Shown piece by piece: positions 32,169 through 38,265 of a stretch of DNA of 45,577 nt. The DNA is from Candidatus Saccharimonadota bacterium. GTDB lineage: Bacteria > Patescibacteriota > Saccharimonadia > Saccharimonadales > Saccharimonadaceae. How positions within the stretch are numbered: position 1 is the first letter of the stretch; the number at the start of each line of letters is the position of its first letter. Both the position numbers and the translations under genes were made by a program. The stretch is from NCBI GenBank assembly GCA_017431465.1, contig JAFRLA010000005.1, forward strand, positions 1 through 45,577, in the 5' to 3' direction. The notes beneath the pieces were generated by a model. That model was given only the letters and a program-made list of their open reading frames with translations, made no database searches and was not told the origin of the DNA.

Positions 32169-34106
32169 ATGCTAAAAACTCATTTTTTCATTTTCTTGGC
32201 CGGCACAACACTCCTCGCCAGCCTGATCATCCCCCAAAACCTTAACCACGCCGTCGCCGCAGGCTGCAAAGACGTCGAATTTATTTTTGCGCGCGGCTCC
32301 GGCTCTGAATTTGGCGGCCGCAACGAAACCGCTTGGCGAAACGGCCTAACCGAACAGCTAAAAACCACCAGCCTAACCTATGACTTTTACGAACTTGGGC
32401 TCAAAGAATACGACGGCGCCCAATACCCCGCCTACTCCGTCGGTTTCGAGAATTGGCGTAGCGCCTTTACTGCCTTTACCGCCGTTTTCGACGCTCTGAA
32501 CATCGGACGATTCAACCGTAGCGTAGAACAAGGCGTAACCGAGCTCGTCGGTCGCGTAAAATCTGTCTCAAGCTCTTGCCCAAACACTAAATTCGTCCTC
32601 GGCGGCTATTCTCAGGGCGCGCTCGTCGTCGACCGTGCCGCCAAAAAGCTAAAACCCGAAAGAATCGCCTACGTCGCCACTTTTGGCGATCCTAACCTCT
32701 ATTTACCAGAGGGCCGCGGCCTGATCAACCCGCCAGCCTGCCGCGGAGAAAATCTTTCGAAATACCGAATTTATGCCCCGGATTGCCACGCTTATACTGG
32801 ACTGCTCGGCACAAACAAGCCGTACGAACCCGCCGGAGCAGAAGGTCGAGTCGGTCTCTGGTGTACCAAAACCGATATTTTCTGTAGCGGTACGCTTAAC
32901 CTTAAAGATTTAATCGGCGACCACCTCGTCTATCGTGACAACGGCCTCTATTATTCTGCGGCAAAAACTATTATAAAAAGCGTCCTAAAACTCTTCCCGA
33001 CGAAAAAGCCCACTGTCGCGACTAAAACCTACGCCAAGCGCGATACCGCAATTTTAATCGATACAACCGGCTCGATGGCCAGCGTAATCGATCAATACCG
33101 CGCCGAAGCCCTGAGGCTTGCCTCTGAAACGCTTTCTAGCGGCGGCCGAGTCGCGCTCTTCGAATATCGCGACCTAGACGATCCCTATAATACTCATAAG
33201 ATCCTCGATTTCGGTTGCACCTACGCCGAGTTTAAAGCGGCCATCGAAAACCTATCTGTTGACGGCGGCGGGGATGTCCCCGAATCGGTCCTCTCCGGCG
33301 CACTCTACGCCATGAATAACCTAGCCTGGCGCCCTGGCGCAACCAAATCCCTCATTGTCTTAACTGATGCTAGTTACCACGACCCCGACCGCGACGGCAC
33401 GACTTTAGAGATGGTAACTAGGCGTTCTCTAGAGATCGACCCAGTAAATATTTACGCCATCGTCCCTGATACTACCGTCCCCGATTACGCCACGCTAACC
33501 ACCGCCACTAACGGCCGAACATTCACTTTATCAGACGATCTCTCGCTCTCGACCGACTATCTCCTCGCCCGCCCAGAGGTCAATTTCGCCCTAGAGGAAT
33601 ACTCTGGAAAACCCGGAGAGGCCTTTAGTTTTGCCGCCGAGACCGACGACGAAAATCTAACTTATGACTGGGACTTAGACCTAGACGGGGAATTCGAAAC
33701 CCTAAACGCCGACTCCATAGTTACAAAAACCTACTCGGCGCCCATTTCCGGCTTCGTCCAAGTCCGAGTTACCGACGAAAATGGCCTGTCTAGCACCGCT
33801 TCGGCCAAAGTTGCCGTCTCTTATGACGCCGGGGAAGCCAGTCCCGAGATCCTTACTGTCTCTCGCGCCGGCGATAATGTAAATTTTACAACATCGTCTA
33901 ATACTTACGCTACACTACTCGCTCTAGACGGCGTACCCCTGGGAATAACCAGAGACCGCTCTATCGCTATTAATAATATCGAAACCAAGTCAACTCTCAG
34001 TCTAGTACCGCTAACTAGCTCCGGGCTCAAAGGCGAGAGCAAACAGATTACTCTCCCAGCTAATTTAAAAATCGACCTAAAAGCCCCCAAAGCCGGCACG
34101 TTGTAA
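32169..34106 (+). CDS. Secreted cutinase-like hydrolase fused to VWA and PKD-like domains
   Basis: A 645-residue exported protein. Residues 1-30 are a signal peptide. Residues about 33-265 are a cutinase-type serine esterase: F-A-R-G-S-G-S near the oxyanion site, nucleophile Ser148 in G-G-Y-S-Q-G-A, Asp236 in C-T-K-T-D-I-F-C between two Cys, and His252 in G-D-H-L-V-Y. Residues about 290-470 are a von Willebrand A domain with MIDAS residues Asp298, Thr300, Ser302 (I-D-T-T-G-S-M-A-S), G-G-G-D-V-P-E and L-T-D-A-S. Residues about 480-560 look like a PKD/Ig fold, and a further beta domain ends the protein. No membrane anchor is seen. Cutinases act on cutin, lipid esters or, in mycolic-acid actinobacteria, cell-envelope lipids. 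The fusion and any action on host lipids are inferred. Confidence 0.8.
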   Translation: MLKTHFFIFLAGTTLLASLIIPQNLNHAVAAGCKDVEFIFARGSGSEFGGRNETAWRNGLTEQLKTTSLTYDFYELGLKEYDGAQYPAYSVGFENWRSAFTAFTAVFDALNIGRFNRSVEQGVTELVGRVKSVSSSCPNTKFVLGGYSQGALVVDRAAKKLKPERIAYVATFGDPNLYLPEGRGLINPPACRGENLSKYRIYAPDCHAYTGLLGTNKPYEPAGAEGRVGLWCTKTDIFCSGTLNLKDLIGDHLVYRDNGLYYSAAKTIIKSVLKLFPTKKPTVATKTYAKRDTAILIDTTGSMASVIDQYRAEALRLASETLSSGGRVALFEYRDLDDPYNTHKILDFGCTYAEFKAAIENLSVDGGGDVPESVLSGALYAMNNLAWRPGATKSLIVLTDASYHDPDRDGTTLEMVTRRSLEIDPVNIYAIVPDTTVPDYATLTTATNGRTFTLSDDLSLSTDYLLARPEVNFALEEYSGKPGEAFSFAAETDDENLTYDWDLDLDGEFETLNADSIVTKTYSAPISGFVQVRVTDENGLSSTASAKVAVSYDAGEASPEILTVSRAGDNVNFTTSSNTYATLLALDGVPLGITRDRSIAINNIETKSTLSLVPLTSSGLKGESKQITLPANLKIDLKAPKAGTL

Positions 34107-34150
34107 ATCCCACAACATATAAAAATATTGGCCGTGCAACGAAGCGAGCC

Positions 34151-34181
34151 AAAAAGAAAGAGGTGGACCCTCTTTCTTTTT
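34151..34181. terminator. Bidirectional terminator after the cutinase-VWA gene
   Basis: AAAAAGAAAGAG and CTCTTTCTTTTT form a 12-bp stem (plus one closing G-C pair) around a 5-7-nt loop, with A and T tracts inside the arms. Confidence 0.75.
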
Positions 34182-34201
34182 GCGAGCGAGGCAGCAACGG
34201 A

Positions 34202-34248
34202 CAACCCATTTTCTTAAAAAACACAAGTTTTTTTAAGAAAATGGGTTG
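34202..34248. repeat. Perfect 20-bp palindrome overlapping the nrdD -35
   Basis: Positions 34202-34221 pair perfectly with 34229-34248 around a 7-nt loop (CACAAGT). The right arm ends in the TTG of the nrdD -35 hexamer. In read-through RNA it would form a long hairpin; in DNA it could be an operator or cruciform. Confidence 0.75.
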
Positions 34249-34299
34249 ACACGCTATATATAGTGTCCTATAATGGTACTCAGACACTAGATGTAGCGT
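34246..34299 (+). promoter_or_regulatory. nrdD promoter with two NrdR-box-like operators
   Basis: A fully consensus promoter: TTGACA (34246-34251), 17-nt spacer, TATAAT (34269-34274). Box 1, ACGCTATATATAGTGT (34251-34266), fills the spacer. Box 2, ACACTAGATGTAGCGT (34284-34299), covers the region just after the start site. Both match the 16-bp NrdR palindrome (about ACACWATATWTWGTGT), and their starts are 33 bp apart, near three helical turns, as in known NrdR pairs. Repression of the RNR operon by NrdR when dATP is high is inferred; nrdR itself is not in the window. Confidence 0.8.
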
Positions 34300-34347
34300 C
34301 ACACAAAAAATAACTCGCAGTAACATAATAAGGAGGTAATGATTTTT

Positions 34348-36708
34348 ATGTTCAAAAAAATAGCAAAACGCGACGGAAAAATCGCTAATTTTAACCCGGA
34401 AAAAATCACTGACGCCATCGCTGCCGCTGGCGCCGCGACCGAAGAGTTCAAATACGATCGTGCTAAACAGCTCACCGAGAAGGTCTTAACTCGCGCCGAA
34501 AAAGAAATCACTTCGCGCACCCCTACCGTTGAGCAAATCCAGGATATCGTAGAAGAAGTCTTGATGGAATCCAAGTTCAAACGCACCGCCAAGGCCTATA
34601 TCACCTATCGCCAAGAGCGCAATCGCACTCGCGATGCCAAATCTAACCTGATGAATATCTACCGCACAATTTCCATCGCCGACGCCTCTGAAGATTCCGA
34701 CGTTAAACGTGGCAATGCCAATGTCGATGGCAACTCCGCCATGGGCAAAATGCTCCAGTTTGGTGCCGAAGGCTCCAAAGTTTTTGCTAAAACCGTCCTC
34801 CTTAAACCTGAATTTGCCTATGCACACGACAACGGCGACATTCATATTCATGACCTTGATTTTTATGCTACGGGAACTTTGACTTGTTGCCAAACTGACC
34901 CATTAAAGCTCTTTGAAAAAGGCTTCAATACTGGTCATGGCCACCTCAGGACCCCAAATTCTATCGGCTCTTATGCCGCGCTTGCTGCGATTATTCTCCA
35001 GGCAAACCAAAACGAGCAACACGGCGGTCAATCCATTCCAAACTTTGACTACGCTATGGCCCCAGGGGTAGATAAATCGTTCAAGAAGGCCCTGAAATCC
35101 AACCTAGAAAAATATAATGAGTTTACTAACAAAAAATTGGACATCAAAATCCCAGAAGACATTAAATATGGCGAGGATGAGCGCTTAAAGAAGCTCAAAG
35201 TACCGGGTGAGGTCATTGAGGCCTCAAGTAAAGACGTGGAGAAACAAACTTTGCAGGCTATGGAGGGCTTTGTTCATAATCTGAATACTATGCATAGCCG
35301 CGCTGGCGCCCAGGTGCCATTCACCAGCATCAACTTTGGTACCGACACTAGCCCAAGCGGCCGTCTAGTCAGCAAAAACTTGCTCGAAGCGACCATGAAC
35401 GGCCTCGGTAAGGGCGAAACTCCGATTTTCCCAATCAGCATCTTCAAAGTCAAAGAGGGAATTAACTATAATCCAGAAGATCCAAACTACGACCTCTTTA
35501 AGCGCAGTATGGAAGTTTCCGCAAAGCGCCTATTCCCGAACTTCACCTTTATCGACGCGCCGTTTAACCTTCAATATTACAAACCAGGCGACTATCGCAC
35601 TGAAATCGCGACCATGGGCTGTCGCACACGCGTCTTTGGCTCTTGCTTCCCGGAGTCCGACGGCATCGTCACCGGCCGTGGCAACTGCTCGTTCACGACT
35701 CTAAACCTTGTTCGCCTCGGTATTAAGCACGGTATTGCCTTAAAAGAGCGCAAAGAGGCCGACTGGTCTGGGTTTTATAAAGATCTTGATCGCGTCATGG
35801 ACCTCTGTAAGGACCAGCTCCGCGAACGCTACGACTTCCAGGCCAACCAGCACGTCCGGAACTTCCCATTCTTAATGGGTCAGGGCAACTGGTTCGGCTC
35901 CGAGAAGCTCGGCTGGAACGACAAACTCGGCGATGTCATCAAACACGGTACTCTTTCTATCGGTTTCATCGGTCTTGCTGAATGTTTGAAAGCCATGATT
36001 GGCCAACACCACGGCGAATCTGACGAAGCTCAGGAACTTGGCCTTGATATTATTACTCATATGCGCGAAAAATGCGATGAGTATACAAAGAAGTATCACC
36101 TAAACTACTCTCTGCTCGCCACCCCGGCCGAAGGTTTAGCGGGTCGCTTTACCAAAATCGATCGTAAAGAATACGGCAAAATCAAGGGCGTAACCGACCG
36201 AGATTTCTATACAAACTCCTTCCACGTCCCAGTTTACTATCCAATCTCCGCCTTCGAGAAGATCGACAAGGAAGCCCCGTATCATGCTCTCTGTAACGCT
36301 GGTCACATTTCCTACATCGAGCTTGATGGTGATCCGTCCGACAATATCGAAGCCTTCGAAGCGGTTATCCGCCATATGCACGACAAAGGCATCGGCTACG
36401 GCTCGGTCAACCACCCAGTCGATCGCGACCCAGTCTGTGGCTTCGCCGGTATCATCAAAGGCAACCGCTGCCCAAGTTGTGGCCGCATCGAAGACGACGT
36501 CCTCTTTGAGCGCCTTCGCCGTATTACCGGCTATCTCGTAGGCTCGCTTGAACGCTGGAATGATGGCAAAAAAGCCGAGGAAGCCGCCCGCGTGAAGCAC
36601 TCTGTTGATTGCGCGGCCTGCAAGAAAAACGGCGTCTATACTAAATCCGAAAAGGCTGCCCGCGAAGCCGCTAAAAAATCCGCCAAAAAGGCGCTAGGGA
36701 AGGCCTAA
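34348..36708 (+). CDS. nrdD: Anaerobic (class III) ribonucleoside-triphosphate reductase, large subunit
   Basis: Converts NTPs to dNTPs under anoxic conditions with a glycyl radical. The 786-residue protein has an N-terminal ATP-cone (about 1-95; K-R-D-G-K-I-A-N-F-N), the R-G-N-C-S-F-T-T-L-N-L-V-R segment, a C-terminal Zn site with Cys in D-P-V-C-G-F and N-R-C-P-S-C-G-R, and the glycyl-radical segment R-I-T-G-Y-L. A Lys/Ala-rich tail with one more C-A-A-C pair follows. I use ATG 34348 rather than 34339 because AGGAGG ends only 2 nt before the latter. It is followed 4 nt later by nrdG. Confidence 0.95.
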   Translation: MFKKIAKRDGKIANFNPEKITDAIAAAGAATEEFKYDRAKQLTEKVLTRAEKEITSRTPTVEQIQDIVEEVLMESKFKRTAKAYITYRQERNRTRDAKSNLMNIYRTISIADASEDSDVKRGNANVDGNSAMGKMLQFGAEGSKVFAKTVLLKPEFAYAHDNGDIHIHDLDFYATGTLTCCQTDPLKLFEKGFNTGHGHLRTPNSIGSYAALAAIILQANQNEQHGGQSIPNFDYAMAPGVDKSFKKALKSNLEKYNEFTNKKLDIKIPEDIKYGEDERLKKLKVPGEVIEASSKDVEKQTLQAMEGFVHNLNTMHSRAGAQVPFTSINFGTDTSPSGRLVSKNLLEATMNGLGKGETPIFPISIFKVKEGINYNPEDPNYDLFKRSMEVSAKRLFPNFTFIDAPFNLQYYKPGDYRTEIATMGCRTRVFGSCFPESDGIVTGRGNCSFTTLNLVRLGIKHGIALKERKEADWSGFYKDLDRVMDLCKDQLRERYDFQANQHVRNFPFLMGQGNWFGSEKLGWNDKLGDVIKHGTLSIGFIGLAECLKAMIGQHHGESDEAQELGLDIITHMREKCDEYTKKYHLNYSLLATPAEGLAGRFTKIDRKEYGKIKGVTDRDFYTNSFHVPVYYPISAFEKIDKEAPYHALCNAGHISYIELDGDPSDNIEAFEAVIRHMHDKGIGYGSVNHPVDRDPVCGFAGIIKGNRCPSCGRIEDDVLFERLRRITGYLVGSLERWNDGKKAEEAARVKHSVDCAACKKNGVYTKSEKAAREAAKKSAKKALGKA

Positions 36709-36712
36709 TAAT

Positions 36713-37255
36713 ATGCAGATCCGTCTGTCCGGTCCAATTGAGCACGATTCCATCGTTAATGGACCGGGCTTGCGTGCCGTAGTCTGGACTCAAGGCTGCC
36801 CTACCCATTGTAAGGGCTGTCAAAACCCTGAGACTTGGGATTTTAACGCCGGTGTCCTCGTCGATGTCGAAGAGGTCAAAGACCGCCTCCGAGCTTTGAA
36901 CGGCCAGTCCGGCCTGACTTTCTGCGGCGGAGAGCCGTTTGTCCAGCCTGAGGCCTGCTATGAACTCGCCAAATTCGCCCATGAAGAACTGGGCTGGAAT
37001 GTCTGGAGTTTTTCTGGCTTCACCTATGAAAAAATCAAGGAATACGGCAACGCCAAAACCGACGACGAAAAACAGGCTCGAAAGAACCAAGCCACGCTTG
37101 ACTTTCTAAACGAGCTCGACGCGCTAATCGACGGGCCATTCGTCCTAGAGCAGCGCGACCTAACCCTAAAATTCCGCGGCTCAACCAACCAGCGAATTCT
37201 ACTGCTTAAAAACGGCGAAATTATCGGCCAAGAAGACGACCGCCAACCGCTGTAA
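36713..37255 (+). CDS. nrdG: Anaerobic RNR-activating radical SAM protein
   Basis: NrdG uses a [4Fe-4S] cluster and SAM to put the glycyl radical on NrdD. The 180-residue protein has N-G-P-G-L-R-A-V-V-W followed by the cluster motif C-P-T-H-C-K-G-C (Cys29, Cys33, Cys36) and the SAM-contact motif T-F-C-G-G-E-P-F. An insert of about 15 charged residues (K-T-D-D-E-K-Q-A-R-K-N) follows the F-T-Y-E-K-I segment, and the end reads F-R-G-S-T-N-Q-R, typical of NrdG. It lies 4 nt after nrdD without an SD, so it relies on coupled translation. Confidence 0.95.
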   Translation: MQIRLSGPIEHDSIVNGPGLRAVVWTQGCPTHCKGCQNPETWDFNAGVLVDVEEVKDRLRALNGQSGLTFCGGEPFVQPEACYELAKFAHEELGWNVWSFSGFTYEKIKEYGNAKTDDEKQARKNQATLDFLNELDALIDGPFVLEQRDLTLKFRGSTNQRILLLKNGEIIGQEDDRQPL

Positions 37256-37258
37256 ACC

Positions 37259-37287
37259 TTGACTTTTTAGCGTAAGTGTGATATAAT
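37259..37287 (+). promoter_or_regulatory. Promoter of the lipoprotein gene, with structured leader
   Basis: TTGACT (37259-37264), 17-nt spacer, TATAAT (37282-37287), starting just after the nrdG stop codon. The ~80-nt leader contains nested inverted repeats (TATAGT ... ACTATA enclosing CTGTT ... AACAG) and ends with AGGAGGTG. Confidence 0.65.
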
Positions 37288-37374
37288 TAAGGTATATAGT
37301 TGCTGTTATAAAAACAGTGTGGTTTTTACTATAGAGAATCCAAAAACTAAGTACTTTAATAGGAGGTGTTTGTT

Positions 37375-38226
37375 ATGAACAAGAAAGTTGTCGCTGCTCT
37401 GATAGCAGCCTGTGTATCAATGTCACTCGTTGGCTGCGGATCTGCTAGCTCTACTAGCACCGCTCCTCAAAGCGCATCAGACGTAGCTACTGGTAGTTCC
37501 GTCACTCCGGCCAGCTCAGAGCCGGAAATCGCAGAGCTTGAGGCTACGCCCGAGCCCACCGAAGATCCAGCTCCCGCTAACCCCGGATTTGGCCTCGTTG
37601 ACTACAACCCGGCCGAGTCCGACCTGTTCAATCAAGGCTATGCCGATTATGTCGATGTCGAGATATCAAAGAGCGACATACTCGGCTACGACCCGAACCT
37701 GTACTCCGAGTACTACAAATCGAATCATTTCGATTTCGACGCTCTTATGTGCGATTTAGGGTATCGTCGCCCAGACAAGAAGGCTGCCACTCTCGAGTAT
37801 CTCTATACTGCTGAGAACTGGGAAGTATATGTATGGGTCCAAGAGGAAGAAGTTTGGTTCGGCCTAGAAAGCAACGACGGTCAGTACCAACTTCGCTACG
37901 ATCTCCCGCTCACAAACAGGCTATTAGAAAACATGACGTACAACGGGGACAAAGAGTACTATCCTGGCTCAATAGAGTTTAAGACTAAGCGCTTCAAAAT
38001 AGAAGCCGACTTAAGAGCAATCGCAGCCGTCTGCAAGGTAGCAGAAAACGCGCGCTATACGCGCGATCCCATACAGGGATTCCAGGCTGGTTGCTACGTG
38101 TCTGTATTCTCTCCCGATGGTCATCTTGGAGATTTCTTATCTCGTAACCTGATACAGATAACTACTACATCAGATGGACCTGCGGTGTCTGGGCCAGAGT
38201 GGTTTGTAAGAAGAGAACACTCATGA
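37375..38226 (+). CDS. Putative lipoprotein of unknown function
   Basis: A 283-residue exported protein. It has a short basic start, a hydrophobic segment and a lipobox L-V-G-C with the lipidated residue at Cys21. It is followed by a Ser/Thr/Pro/Glu-rich linker of about 50 residues, with A-T-P-E-P-T-E-D-P-A-P-A-N-P, and then an acidic, aromatic-rich globular domain of about 200 residues with two Cys near its end. I do not recognise the globular domain. ATG 37375 is fixed by AGGAGGTG 6-8 nt upstream. The gene has its own promoter and a strong terminator; its base usage is less biased than that of nearby nrdDG. Confidence 0.78.
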   Translation: MNKKVVAALIAACVSMSLVGCGSASSTSTAPQSASDVATGSSVTPASSEPEIAELEATPEPTEDPAPANPGFGLVDYNPAESDLFNQGYADYVDVEISKSDILGYDPNLYSEYYKSNHFDFDALMCDLGYRRPDKKAATLEYLYTAENWEVYVWVQEEEVWFGLESNDGQYQLRYDLPLTNRLLENMTYNGDKEYYPGSIEFKTKRFKIEADLRAIAAVCKVAENARYTRDPIQGFQAGCYVSVFSPDGHLGDFLSRNLIQITTTSDGPAVSGPEWFVRREHS

Positions 38227-38236
38227 CATACTCCAT

Positions 38237-38265
38237 AAAAAGCCCCGCTTTTAGCGGGGCTTTTT
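38237..38265. terminator. Bidirectional terminator
   Basis: AAAAAGCCCCGCT-TTT-AGCGGGGCTTTTT, a 13-bp stem between the convergent lipoprotein gene and the 983-residue protein gene. Confidence 0.9.

Noticed and set aside
34151-34248. Inverted repeats as ends of an insertion sequence
   Set aside because: There is no transposase or flanking target duplication; they are better explained as a terminator and a promoter-linked palindrome.
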